Program-made: the position numbers and the translations under genes
The notes under the pieces: generated by a model
What the model was told of the DNA's origin: nothing
Seen by the model: the letters and a program-made list of their open reading frames with translations, nothing else
The model's database searches: none
NCBI RefSeq assembly: GCF_900110245.1
Contig: NZ_FOCZ01000002.1
Span: 744,001-808,000, forward strand
Direction of reading: 5' to 3'
DNA length: 64,000 bases
Source of the DNA: Niastella yeongjuensis
GTDB lineage: Bacteria; Bacteroidota; Bacteroidia; Chitinophagales; Chitinophagaceae
Shown: positions 9,325-18,900 of the stretch, piece by piece
Position numbering within the stretch: the stretch's first letter is position 1
Layout: each line of letters begins with the position of its first letter

Positions 9325-10059
9325 ATGAAAAGGATTCTTGCCATTGGATTAGTATTGTTAGCTGCATTTACGTTGCCACCCAAAAAGAAGATCACGGTTT
9401 GGCTGATAGGCGATTCAACGATGTCGATAAAAGAAACAAAATACTACCCGGAAACGGGGTGGGGAATGCCCTTTGTTTATTTCTTCGATTCCACGGTAAA
9501 AGTAGATAACCGCGCACAGAACGGCCGAAGTACCAGAACATTTATGGAAGAAGGCCGCTGGCAGCCGGTGGTAGATGCCATGCAGGAAGGAGATTATGTA
9601 TTTGTGCAGTTCGGGCACAATGATGAGGTAAAAACAAAAAAGAGTTACACCACAGAAGAAGTATTTAAAACCAACCTGGTTAAATATATTACCGATGCCC
9701 GCAGCAAAAAGGTAAATCCGATATTGCTGACACCCGTGGCCCGCCGAAGTTTCGATTCAGCTGGTCACATTACAGGCACGCACGATGTATATGCGCAAAT
9801 TGTGCGCAACGTGGCCAAAGAAAACAACGTGCCGCTGATTGACCTGGATAAAGAAGGGCAGGCCTTGTACCAGCAGTGGGGCGTAGAAAAATCGAAGTTG
9901 TTGTTCAATCAACTGGCCCCGGGGGAACACCCTAACTATCCACAGGGCAAAGAAGATAATACCCATTTCAGCGAACTGGGCGCCCGCATGATTGCCCAGA
10001 TCGTTTTAAAGAATATCAGAAGCTTGAATCTTGAACTGGCAGAAAGAATAAGGAAGTAA
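9325..10059 (+). CDS. Rhamnogalacturonan acetylesterase, SGNH hydrolase (CE12-like)
   Basis: 244 residues with an N-terminal hydrophobic signal (MKRILAIGLVLLAAFT). The SGNH blocks are visible: GDST at 29-32 (nucleophile Ser31), GRSTRTF with the block II Gly, GHND at 97-100, and DNTH at 211-214 (Asp211 and His214). This is the pattern of rhamnogalacturonan acetylesterases, which remove acetyl groups from the galacturonic acid residues of rhamnogalacturonan I. The length fits the family. It lies in a run of pectin-modifying enzymes and probably acts in the periplasm or at the surface so that lyases and hydrolases can reach the backbone. Confidence 0.9.
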   Translation: MKRILAIGLVLLAAFTLPPKKKITVWLIGDSTMSIKETKYYPETGWGMPFVYFFDSTVKVDNRAQNGRSTRTFMEEGRWQPVVDAMQEGDYVFVQFGHNDEVKTKKSYTTEEVFKTNLVKYITDARSKKVNPILLTPVARRSFDSAGHITGTHDVYAQIVRNVAKENNVPLIDLDKEGQALYQQWGVEKSKLLFNQLAPGEHPNYPQGKEDNTHFSELGARMIAQIVLKNIRSLNLELAERIRK

Positions 10060-10173
10060 TTGAAGGGTTTCTTTGCCCTCTGCCCTTTGCGGATTCACGA
10101 GTACGAAAGCAACTATATAAAGAGGTGCTGCGTCTTTATCTCGCTAAGGGTTAATTTTATCAAAACAGGCCAT

Positions 10174-11088
10174 ATGAATGTCAAGCTCACTTCATTACTA
10201 GTTGCATTGGTACTGGGCTCATTGGTTGCACAGGCACAGGAGTTTATTCCTTTGTGGCCTGCCGGCAAAATGCCCAATACAAAAGGCATGAAATTAAAGG
10301 ACAGTATCAACAACGAACGATTGTTTCAGGTAGGTACGCCGGGTATGACGGCTTTCTTCCCCTCTATCCAGGAAAATAAACAATGCGCCGTCATCATTTG
10401 TCCGGGTGGCGGATATCACCATGAGTCATTTCAGATAAGCGGTTTTCAACTGGCCAAGTGGTTTAATACGATGGGCATTACTGCCTTTGTATTGAATTAC
10501 CGCCTGCCACTTTCACCAGACCTGGTACATCGCGAACTGGGGCCAATACAGGATGCAGAACGTGCCCTGCGCATCGTTCGTGCCAATGCCGGTAAATGGA
10601 ATTTACAATCAAACAAAATTGGCATTATGGGCGTATCGGCGGGCGGCCACCTGGCGGCCTGGCTCGGCAATACCCCTGATGATGTGGCCGCCATCGGCGA
10701 TTCATTAAATAATGTTTCTTATCGTCCGGATTTTACCATCCTGGTATCACCGGTGATCACCTTAGGAAAATACGCCCATAAAGGCAGTGCTGAAAATTTG
10801 CTGGGTGCCAATCCCTCAAAGGAAATGATTGATAAATATTCCATGGAACTGCAGGTTAAACCCACCACACCGCCCTGCTTTATTGCAGATGCATTCAATG
10901 ACAAAGCAGTTGATCCCCGTAATAGCCTGATGTTCTATCAGGCATTGCTCGACAAAAATATTCCCACCAGCTTTCATGTATTTCCCCAGGGCGCGCACAA
11001 CATTGCCCTGCGCAATAATCCCGGTTCTACCCAGCAATGGACCGCTTTATGTGAAGCCTGGCTAATGGAAATGGGATTTGTGAAATAG
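10174..11088 (+). CDS. Secreted alpha/beta-hydrolase esterase (BD-FAE-like)
   Basis: I place the start at ATG 10174, which gives a clean signal peptide (MNVKLTSLLVALVLGSLVAQAQ). The same frame is open from 10060, but those 38 residues do not resemble a secreted N-terminus and include a polypyrimidine repeat. The 304-residue product has an HGG-like oxyanion segment (CPGGGYHH), the nucleophile motif GVSAGG (Ser155), Asp239 or Asp243, and His275 (QGAHN). These features are of the esterase/lipase family that includes bifunctional feruloyl and acetyl-xylan esterases. Beside pectinesterase and rhamnogalacturonan acetylesterase, a role as a pectin acetyl or feruloyl esterase is likely, but the exact ester is an inference. 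Confidence 0.88.
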   Translation: MNVKLTSLLVALVLGSLVAQAQEFIPLWPAGKMPNTKGMKLKDSINNERLFQVGTPGMTAFFPSIQENKQCAVIICPGGGYHHESFQISGFQLAKWFNTMGITAFVLNYRLPLSPDLVHRELGPIQDAERALRIVRANAGKWNLQSNKIGIMGVSAGGHLAAWLGNTPDDVAAIGDSLNNVSYRPDFTILVSPVITLGKYAHKGSAENLLGANPSKEMIDKYSMELQVKPTTPPCFIADAFNDKAVDPRNSLMFYQALLDKNIPTSFHVFPQGAHNIALRNNPGSTQQWTALCEAWLMEMGFVK

Positions 11089-11129
11089 CTTATACGAACT
11101 CAATAACATACAAACTCAATAACAAAGGG

Positions 11130-12125
11130 ATGAAAAGAATCTGCTTTCTCTTATTTTTACTCGTGCCCGTTATTTATTCTTTTGCGCAGCAACAAACGTA
11201 TCCAAAGTATTTAACGGTTGCACAGGATGGGAGTGGAAACTATAAAACTATTCAGGAAGCCGTAAATGCCATGCGCGATTTTTCCCAGAAACGTGTAATC
11301 ATCTTTATCAAAAAAGGAGTTTATCATGAAAAACTGGTAGTGCCGTCATGGAAAACAAACATTGCATTGGTAGGGGAGAGCCGCGATAGCACCATCATCA
11401 CCAATGACGATTTCAGTGGCAAGCCGCTGCCGCATGGCCGGGATACCGCATCGGGTCGCGATAAATACAGCACTTTTAATTCTTACACCGTAATAGTAAA
11501 AGGCAATGATTTCAGGGCTGAAAATCTTACTATACAAAATACAGCAGGCCGGGTTGGGCAGGCGGTTGCCCTGCATGCTGAAGGCGATCGTTGCGAGATC
11601 CTGAACTGTCGTTTACTGGGCAACCAGGATACCTTGTATGTTGGTATCGATAGCAGCCGCCAGTATTATAAAAATTGTTTTATAGAAGGTACCACCGATT
11701 TTATTTTCGGACCGGCCACCGTGGTGTTTCAAAATTGTACCATCAAAAGCCTGATGAATTCTTATATCACAGCCGCTTCTACCACCCCACGGCAGGCATA
11801 TGGATTTGTGTTTTTTGATTGCACGCTCATTGCAGATACAGCTGCGCATAAAGTATTACTGGGCCGTCCCTGGCGCCCGCATGCAAGAACCGTTTACATC
11901 AATACAAAAATGGGTGAGCACATTGCCGCCGCTGGTTGGGACAACTGGCGCAATCCCGAGAATGAAAAAACAGCCTTCTATGCAGAGTACGAAAGCAGTG
12001 GCCCCGGCGCCAATACAACCGACCGCGTTGGCTGGTCGCATCAGCTAACCAAAAAGGAAGCGAAGGAGTATACCCTGAAAAATATCTTTGGTGACTGGGC
12101 TCCGCAGGAGCAGTTGACACGTTGA
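11130..12125 (+). CDS. Pectinesterase (pectin methylesterase), CE8
   Basis: 331 residues with a signal peptide (MKRICFLLFLLVPVIYSFAQ). Pectinesterase signatures are clear: YKTIQEAVNAM near the N-terminus, GNQDTLY at 164-170 with the oxyanion Gln166, DFIFG with the catalytic Asp190, and LGRPWRPHART carrying the substrate-binding Arg and Trp. The equivalent of the first catalytic Asp is the Asp in GNQDTLY (167). The enzyme removes methyl esters from homogalacturonan and so produces the substrate of the PL1 lyase and the GH28 of this locus. It follows the esterase gene by 41 bases in the same operon-like run. Confidence 0.95.
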   Translation: MKRICFLLFLLVPVIYSFAQQQTYPKYLTVAQDGSGNYKTIQEAVNAMRDFSQKRVIIFIKKGVYHEKLVVPSWKTNIALVGESRDSTIITNDDFSGKPLPHGRDTASGRDKYSTFNSYTVIVKGNDFRAENLTIQNTAGRVGQAVALHAEGDRCEILNCRLLGNQDTLYVGIDSSRQYYKNCFIEGTTDFIFGPATVVFQNCTIKSLMNSYITAASTTPRQAYGFVFFDCTLIADTAAHKVLLGRPWRPHARTVYINTKMGEHIAAAGWDNWRNPENEKTAFYAEYESSGPGANTTDRVGWSHQLTKKEAKEYTLKNIFGDWAPQEQLTR

Positions 12126-12176
12126 TTAGTTAACAGGGTTGAAAATGTGGGTGGGGAGGCCGCGTTGAGTTTTGTC

Positions 12177-12227
12177 TGCCTTTCATCTTTGCCCTCTGCC
12201 TTCTGCCCTTTGCCCTTTGCTTTTCAT
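12177..12227 (+). repeat. Polypyrimidine dispersed repeat copy
   Basis: A string of CTTTGCC/CTCTGCC/CTTCTGCC units lies between the pectinesterase and GH43 genes. It is preceded by the related string GAGTTTTGTCTGCC and belongs to the same family as the copy at 9225-9300. Confidence 0.8.
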
Positions 12228-12255
12228 CATAGACAACTGACGAAACACGACATAA

Positions 12256-13860
12256 ATGAAGAAACTGTTTGTACTGAGTTTATCTCTCTTAAGTTTAACC
12301 ACCATTGCTCAACAACCCTATGTATCGAAAGTATGGGTGGCTGACAACAAAAACGGCACCTATAAAAATCCGGTGTTGTATGCCGATTATTCCGATCCCG
12401 ATGCATGCAGGGTGGGCGACGATTATTATTTAGTAGCATCCAGTTTTGATGGAGTTCCCGGATTGCCAATTCTGCATTCAAAAGATCTGGTAAACTGGAC
12501 CATCATTGGCCATGCCTTAAAACGCCAGCCGCCCTTCGAGCATTTTTCAAAAACTCAACATGGCAATGGGGTTTGGGCGCCGTCCATCCGTTATCACAAT
12601 GGTGAGTTCTACATTTATTATCCCGATCCCGATTTCGGTATCTATGTGTTGAAATCAAAAAACATCAACGGTCCCTGGACGGAGCCCATTATGGTAGAAG
12701 CCGGCAAAGGATTGATAGATCCCTGTCCGCTGTGGGATGATGACGGCAAAGTTTACCTCGTTCATGCCTATGCAGGCAGCCGCGCCGGTATAAAAAGTGT
12801 GCTAGTGGTAAAACAGCTCGATGCTACGGGTACCAAAGTACTGGATGGCGGTGTACTGGTTTTCGATGGGCACGATACCGACCCCACACTGGAAGGTCCT
12901 AAGTTTTATAAACGCAATGGCTATTATTACATCTTTGCCCCGGCAGGTGGTGTGCCCACCGGCTGGCAATTGGTAATGCGGTCGAAAAATGTATACGGTC
13001 CTTACGAAAGAAAAGTAGTGATGGACCAGGGCAGTTCTGCTATCAATGGCCCGCACCAGGGCGCCTGGGTAACCACGCAAACCGGTGAAGACTGGTTCCT
13101 GCATTTTCAGGACCTGGAAGCATACGGCCGGGTAGTGTTGTTGCAACCGATGAAGTGGGTGAATAACTGGCCCGTGATCGGTATAGACAAAGATGGCGAT
13201 GGAAAAGGCGAGCCGGTAGCAACATATAAAAAGCCGAATGTTGGAAAAACATACCCGGTACAAACGCCGCAGGAATCAGACGAATTTAACGATCTCAAAA
13301 TGGGATTGCAATGGCAATGGCAGGCCAATCCCAAACCCTTCTGGGCTTTTCCCGGAAATGGTTACCTGCGTTTATTTTCTGGCATGGTACCCGATTCAAC
13401 CAAAAACATGTGGTTTGTGCCCAACGTGCTGATGCAGAAATTCCCGGCCCCTGAGTTTACAGCAACCGTTAAGCTGGATTTTAAACCCCGGCTGGCTGGT
13501 GAAAAAACCGGACTGATCGTGATGGGATCTGATTATGCCTTTATTGGACTGACCAAAAAAGAAGATGGCATTTATCTTTCCTTTGTGATCTGTAATAAAG
13601 CCGAAGGCGGTAAACCAGAACAGGAAAAGATGATTGGAAAAATATCCGGCGCCACTACTTATTTACGCGTACAGGTAAGCAACGGCGCCAAATGTAATTT
13701 CTCGTACAGTGAAGATGGACAGCATTTTACTTCCGCCGGTGAGGTGTTTTCCGCTGTGCCTGGCAGATGGATCGGCGCCAAGGTGGGGCTGTTCTGTACC
13801 CGCACCACCATCACCAACGATGCAGGTTGGGCAGATATAGATTGGTTTAGAGTTGAATAA
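12256..13860 (+). CDS. Glycoside hydrolase family 43 (arabinofuranosidase/xylosidase type)
   Basis: 534 residues with a short signal peptide (MKKLFVLSLSLLSLTTIAQQ). The five-bladed propeller domain shows the GH43 catalytic triad: base Asp47 in YSDPDACRVGDDYYL, pKa-modulating Asp155 in GLIDPCPLWDDDGKVYLV, and acid Glu213 in DPTLEGPKFYKRNGYYYI. From about residue 335 (ESDEFNDLKMGLQWQWQ) a C-terminal beta-sandwich of the GH43 C2/DUF1349 type follows. In this locus it most likely trims arabinose or galactose side chains of rhamnogalacturonan I. Substrate assignment is an inference, because GH43 subfamilies differ. It is followed by a large stem-loop and ends the first enzyme run. Confidence 0.92.
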   Translation: MKKLFVLSLSLLSLTTIAQQPYVSKVWVADNKNGTYKNPVLYADYSDPDACRVGDDYYLVASSFDGVPGLPILHSKDLVNWTIIGHALKRQPPFEHFSKTQHGNGVWAPSIRYHNGEFYIYYPDPDFGIYVLKSKNINGPWTEPIMVEAGKGLIDPCPLWDDDGKVYLVHAYAGSRAGIKSVLVVKQLDATGTKVLDGGVLVFDGHDTDPTLEGPKFYKRNGYYYIFAPAGGVPTGWQLVMRSKNVYGPYERKVVMDQGSSAINGPHQGAWVTTQTGEDWFLHFQDLEAYGRVVLLQPMKWVNNWPVIGIDKDGDGKGEPVATYKKPNVGKTYPVQTPQESDEFNDLKMGLQWQWQANPKPFWAFPGNGYLRLFSGMVPDSTKNMWFVPNVLMQKFPAPEFTATVKLDFKPRLAGEKTGLIVMGSDYAFIGLTKKEDGIYLSFVICNKAEGGKPEQEKMIGKISGATTYLRVQVSNGAKCNFSYSEDGQHFTSAGEVFSAVPGRWIGAKVGLFCTRTTITNDAGWADIDWFRVE

Positions 13861-13946
13861 TATAATATGTAAAAGACCTGTCAGGTGGACTGCATTAGCT
13901 TGAATTATCAAGATGTCAAAGTCCACCTGACAGGTCTTTCATTATA
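13861..13946 (+). terminator. Very long stem-loop between GH43 and ECF sigma gene
   Basis: Arms 13872-13890 (AAAGACCTGTCAGGTGGAC) and 13921-13939 are perfect reverse complements over 19 bp with a 30-base loop. The stem continues through a small internal bulge into TATAAT (13861-13866) pairing with ATTATA (13941-13946). The loop holds a smaller hairpin (CTTGA/TCAAG). It directly follows the GH43 stop, so it probably works as a terminator, although no long T run is present and a mobile palindrome is possible. Confidence 0.7.
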
Positions 13947-13995
13947 AATAAAAAATGCCTACATTTAACCCCGATTGATTGCATATTGAAAAAGT

Positions 13996-14592
13996 ATGAC
14001 CATTGGCCTGCCACATATTCAACAGGGTATCCATGCCGGAAACGAACAATGTCTGGCGGAGCTGTACAAATTATTCAGTAAACGACTGCATCATTTTGCC
14101 CGCGTAATCACCCGTTCGCCGGAATTGGCAGAAGAAATAGTGGAAGATGTGTTTGTGAAAATATGGAGTAATCGCCAGCGCATAAACGAAGTAGAGAATC
14201 TCACCGTATATTTATATGTAGCAGTAAAGAACAGGGCCCTGAATGCCATTTCCCAAAAAGCTACGGAACTGATCAAGGCGCCTTTCGATGACCTGGATAT
14301 AGAAACCGGTCAGGTTGTTACCGATCCCTATAACCTGCTGGTCACTGCCGAAATGATGAAACGCATGCACCAGGCAGTAGAAAATTTACCTCCCCGTTGT
14401 AAAATGATCTTCAAACTGGTTCGGGAAGACGGCCTCAAACACCGTGAAGTAGCCGAAATTCTCAATATTTCCCTCAATACCGTCGATGTTCAAATGGCCA
14501 TCGCTATTAAGAAGATATGTACCGAGTTGCAAGTCAGTAAAAGGTCAGAAGGCAGAGGGCAGAAGGCAGAGAGAAATACAACCTCACGATAA
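13996..14592 (+). CDS. ECF-type RNA polymerase sigma factor
   Basis: 198 residues. Region 2 spans about 25-90 (LYKLFSKRLHHFARVITRSPELAEEIVEDVFVKIWSNR) and region 4 about 125-175 (LPPRCKMIFKLVREDGLKHREVAEILNISLNTVDVQMAIAIKKI), the usual Bacteroidota SusC-linked ECF layout. It is followed by a FecR anti-sigma and an STN-containing SusC, so it should direct transcription of the adjacent pectin genes when the transporter senses its ligand. The last ~18 residues (RSEGRGQKAERNTTSR) are odd: they are encoded by a copy of the polypyrimidine dispersed repeat (14543-14585), so the original C-terminus has been replaced or extended. Confidence 0.95.
   Translation: MTIGLPHIQQGIHAGNEQCLAELYKLFSKRLHHFARVITRSPELAEEIVEDVFVKIWSNRQRINEVENLTVYLYVAVKNRALNAISQKATELIKAPFDDLDIETGQVVTDPYNLLVTAEMMKRMHQAVENLPPRCKMIFKLVREDGLKHREVAEILNISLNTVDVQMAIAIKKICTELQVSKRSEGRGQKAERNTTSR
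14543..14585 (-). repeat. Polypyrimidine dispersed repeat read into the ECF sigma gene
   Basis: On the minus strand this is the CTCTGCC-type repeat, including the unique flank also found at 9225-9245. It encodes the last residues of the ECF sigma factor. Confidence 0.85.
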
Positions 14593-14671
14593 TATTTCCC
14601 CTAAAAAATATTTTAAAAACACTTAATGGTCTTTTTCCAAACGCCTGTCCTTACAGATAACAACGGCGCAA

Positions 14672-15766
14672 ATGGAAACACCCGAAAGAATTTGGTTCTT
14701 ACTGTCTCGCAATTTGAGCGGCGATGCTACTGAACAGGATAAAGAAGAGTTGAATGAACTATTGCAACAGCATCCCGAGCTGATGCAACAATACGATATA
14801 CTGCACCAGTTATGGTCGGTAAATGCGCCTGCAAGCGAAGAACCTGTCACCAGCGACAAACTCAACCGCATTTTACAACTGGCCGAAGCAGAAGCCGCCA
14901 TTGAGCAGCCTGCATCCCCGGTAGTACATATTAAAAAACGGCGTAAACTATATTGGGCGGCAGCTATCGTTACCACGCTGGCAGTAAGTGCCTGGTTGTT
15001 GGTAACCTGGAATAACAAACAGCAGGGCCTGGCCGCTAATGAAGTGGTGGCACCCAAAGGAAGTAAAACCCGCACCATTTTACCAGATGGCTCTACCGTT
15101 TGGCTGAATGCCGGTTCCCGTATTGTATATGCGAATTTCAATGGGCCGGAACGCGAGATCACGCTCGAAGGTGAAGCTTACTTCGATGTGGTACAGGTGA
15201 TGTCTGCTACCACACATCAGAAAAAGCCATTCATTGTACATGCCGGTGCTATCGACATCAGGGTGCTGGGAACCGCCTTTAACGTAAAATCGTATCCGGA
15301 AGAAAAAACAATTGAAACCACCCTCATCAGGGGACTGGTACAAATAACCCGGAAGGGCGATGCAAAGGCCGCTCCTGTTTACCTGCATCCCAATGAAAAA
15401 ATTGTATTACCCGCCAGCAGTACCGAAGGGGTAACAGCCAAAGAAGCGGTAACGGCCACTAACCAGCCGGCTATAAAACAAATCATTCACATCGACAGTA
15501 CCATAAAGGAAAGTGAACATATTGAAACCGCCTGGGTGTACAACCGGCTCGAATTTCGTGGCGACAATTTTGAGCAGTTGGCCCAGAAGCTGGAAAGATG
15601 GTACAATATCAAGGTATATTTTGATGATGCAGCTGCCCGTCAATTGGTGTTCAATGGTTCCCTGCAAAATGAAACCGTGGAGCAGGCATTTATGGCCTTA
15701 AAAGAAGCGGTTCCCTTCGATGTAAGAATAGTTAACAATGAAGTATTTATAAAATCGACGAAATAA
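14672..15766 (+). CDS. FecR-family anti-sigma factor
   Basis: 364 residues. A cytoplasmic N-terminal part (1-88) is followed by one membrane helix (about 89-112, LYWAAAIVTTLAVSAWLLVTW). The periplasmic FecR domain (about 125-235) contains VVAPKGSKTRTILPDGSTVWLNAGSRIVY, GEAYFDV and VLGTAFNVKSY. The C-terminal domain, resembling DUF4974 (LEFRGDNFEQLAQKLERWYNIKVYF, FNGSLQNETVEQAFMALKEAVPF), is expected to contact the STN domain of the SusC encoded next. It holds the sigma factor inactive and passes on the signal from the outer membrane. It starts 79 bases after the sigma gene. Confidence 0.95.
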   Translation: METPERIWFLLSRNLSGDATEQDKEELNELLQQHPELMQQYDILHQLWSVNAPASEEPVTSDKLNRILQLAEAEAAIEQPASPVVHIKKRRKLYWAAAIVTTLAVSAWLLVTWNNKQQGLAANEVVAPKGSKTRTILPDGSTVWLNAGSRIVYANFNGPEREITLEGEAYFDVVQVMSATTHQKKPFIVHAGAIDIRVLGTAFNVKSYPEEKTIETTLIRGLVQITRKGDAKAAPVYLHPNEKIVLPASSTEGVTAKEAVTATNQPAIKQIIHIDSTIKESEHIETAWVYNRLEFRGDNFEQLAQKLERWYNIKVYFDDAAARQLVFNGSLQNETVEQAFMALKEAVPFDVRIVNNEVFIKSTK

Positions 15767-15792
15767 ATATGGATACCACGTAACCAAAAAAA

Positions 15793-15817
15793 CGGAGAAT
15801 GTTGGCAGCATTCTCCG
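15793..15817 (+). terminator. Stem-loop after fecR
   Basis: CGGAGAATG pairs with CATTCTCCG across a 7-base loop. No T run follows, so it may attenuate or protect transcripts more than terminate them. Confidence 0.45.
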
Positions 15818-15913
15818 CGTATTACAGGTTAAAATTGTTCTGATGTGTTTTCTCCACAACCCGCTGGCAGGCGGGCGGGGAAGTGATTTCTTAACCCATA
15901 ATAATACTAATGT

Positions 15914-18900
15914 ATGAAAAGTTTTAGAACGGGCATAAAAAGCCCGTTGCTTTCCAATGCGCTGCTTGTTATGAAAATAACTACTTTCTTATTACTTGTT
16001 GGTGTGCTGCAGGTGTCGGCCCGGGGATTCGGTCAGGATAAACTGAACCTCCGGTACAAGAATGCTGAAATAGCCGGCATCCTCGTTAATATCGAGAAGC
16101 AATCCAACTATCGGTTTCTGTACAATAATCAATTGTCGGCCATCAGACAAAAGGTGACCATCAACCTGGAGAATGTAGACATTCGTCAGGCGCTCGACAA
16201 TTTATTCTCCCAAACTATATTGACCTACCGGTTTATGGCCAGCGGCCTCATTGTGATCAATGAAGACGCTGCCCGCCAGGCCGCTGAAAGAAAGATAACG
16301 GGAAAGATCACCGACCCAAACGGAGCGCCGCTCTCAGGCGTAACGGTAACCATAAAAGGAACGACAAAAGCCACCACCACCAATGAGCAGGGTGTGTTCG
16401 CCCTCACTGCCGATGATAACGATGTACTGGTGTTCTCGTATGTAGGATTCGATACCCAGGAAATAAAAGTGGGCGACAAAACGCAGGTCAATTTGTCGAT
16501 GGCCTCTGCCGCATCGAGCCTCGAGAACATTGTAGTGATCGGCTATGGTACCGTAAAGAAAAGAGACCTTACCGGAGCCGTAGTATCACTCAAAGGCGAT
16601 GAAGTAAAAAAAGTAGCAGCAGGCAACGTAATGGAAAGCGTACAGGGTAAAGTGGCCGGGGTAGACATCACCCGTACCAGTGGCGGCGCCGGTTCAAACG
16701 TGAATGTAACCGTACGGGGTAACCGGTCGATCCTTGCACAAAATACACCGCTGTTTATAGTAGATGGGATCCAATATGCAAACTTTCAGGATATTAACCC
16801 CAACGATATTCAGTCGATGGAAGTGTTGAAAGACGCTTCTTCCACGGCTATTTATGGATCCCGCGGTGCCAATGGTGTAATCATCATTACCACCAAACGG
16901 GGCGCCAGTGGAAAAGTAAGAGTGGCGGCCAATGCTTATTATGGGGTGAATAAGGAAACAGGTTATCCCGTTCCAATGAACGGTCCCCAATATGCCGAGT
17001 TAAAACGCCAGGGCGCCCGCACTGCCGGTACCTGGAAATCTCCGGCAGATGATGCCAGCCTGTTTAAGGCAGATTTTACAGCAGCAACAGACGGAACTTC
17101 AACCTACTGGCCCGGCCTCTTATTAAAAGACGGTTCCCAGCAGGATTACGGGGTGAATGTTGCCTCGGGTAGTGATAAAACAAAAGTGTTCTTCTCATTC
17201 GATTATTTTAAAGAAAAAGGATTACTGAACAATGATTTCTCCGGTCGTTATACGTTACGCCTGAACATCGATCAAACTGTTATTGGAACGTTTAAAGTAG
17301 GATTGCAAAGCCAGCTAACTTATTACGATGAAAACAGACGTACCGATAACGTATTGACCGTAGCTAACAAAGTAATACCTTACTACGTTCCATATGCGGC
17401 TGATGGTTCACTGATCAGGCTGCCGGGTAATGCCAACCAGGTAAACCCGCTGCTGGAAGAACAACCAGGCGCATATATCAATGAAACCAATACTACCCGC
17501 ATCTTATCTTCTGCTTATGCAGAATGGAAACCCTTCAGCAGCCTTACCTTGCGTTCGAACCTGGGCATAACCAACGGTAGCTCCCGCAATGGTTCGTTCC
17601 TGGGTGAAAACACCATTACCCGCTTTAACTCAACCGGGTCGTTTGCAAAAATTACCAATGCCACCCAGGCCGATCTTATTTGGGAAAACATCATTACCTG
17701 GAATAAGAAGTTCGGCGATCATTCCCTGGACCTCACCGCTGTTACCAGTTATATTTCCAGCAAACAGGATAGCTCTTATGCGCAGGGAACAGGGCAGCTT
17801 ATCCCGGGCCAGAGTTGGAATGCATTGTTGAACAATCCGTTGAATTTGGGTATCTGGAGTAATTACATCGGCAACAACCTGGTATCAGGCGCCTTCAGGG
17901 TGAATTATGGTTATAAAGGAAAATACCTGTTAACGTTAACCGGCCGGGCCGATGGCTCCTCTGTGTTATTGAAAGAGAACCGCTGGTCATTCTTCCCTTC
18001 TGCGGCAGTAGCCTGGCGGATAATCGATGAGAATTTTATGCAGGAGCAGAGTATATTCAGCGACCTGAAATTACGCGCCAGTTATGGCGTAGCCGGTAAT
18101 GCAGCCGTTAAACCTTACTCTACTACCACAGGTTTAATCCTGATACCTTATTCATTCAACGATATCAGTATGCTGGCCTATGGGTTTGACCCGCAAAACG
18201 GTAACCGCAACCTGAAATGGGAACTGACAGGTACGCAGAACATCGGGTTAGACTTCGGTTTGTTCAAGAACCGGATCACCGCCAGTGTTGATTATTACGA
18301 TTCAAAAACCCGTGACCTGTTGTTGCTGCGCCCGCTGCCGGGTTCATCGGGCCATACCAGAGTGGTAGAGAACGTGGGTAAAACCCGTAACAATGGGATA
18401 GAAGTTTCGCTGCGCACCGTGAATGTACAAACCAAAGACCTTACCTGGTCAAGCGCTATTTCTTACACCCGTAATAAAGAACGTATTACTGACCTGTTGA
18501 ATGGTAAAAATGATGTGGCTGGTGGCCTGTTCATCGGTTCACCCGTAAGATCGTTCTATGACTTTAAAAAAGAAGGCATCTGGCAAACAGCCGATTCTGC
18601 ACTGGCCAGAAGTTTTGGTTATAAACCCGGCGACATTCGTGTAGCCGACCTGAGTGGTGATAAAGGCCAGCCCGATGGTAAACTGGATGCCACGTATGAC
18701 AGGACTGTAGTAGGTTCAGCGGTGCCCAATTATACGCTTGGATTCAGCAATGATGTCAGCTATAAGAACTTCGACCTGAATGTATATGTATTCGCCCGGA
18801 TAGGACAAACCTTTGTTTCGGATTATGCCAACAAATTTGAACCAAACGCTATTGAAAATGGCGCCAACGTCAACTACTGGACACCGGAAAACCCAACAAA

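Noticed and set aside
10060-10173. Upstream extension of the alpha/beta-hydrolase gene
   Set aside because: It includes a polypyrimidine repeat copy and gives no signal peptide; the ATG at 10174 does.
13861-13946. Attachment site or integron-like element
   Set aside because: There is an inverted repeat but no integrase, no direct repeats and no cargo boundary, so it is treated as a terminator-like stem-loop.
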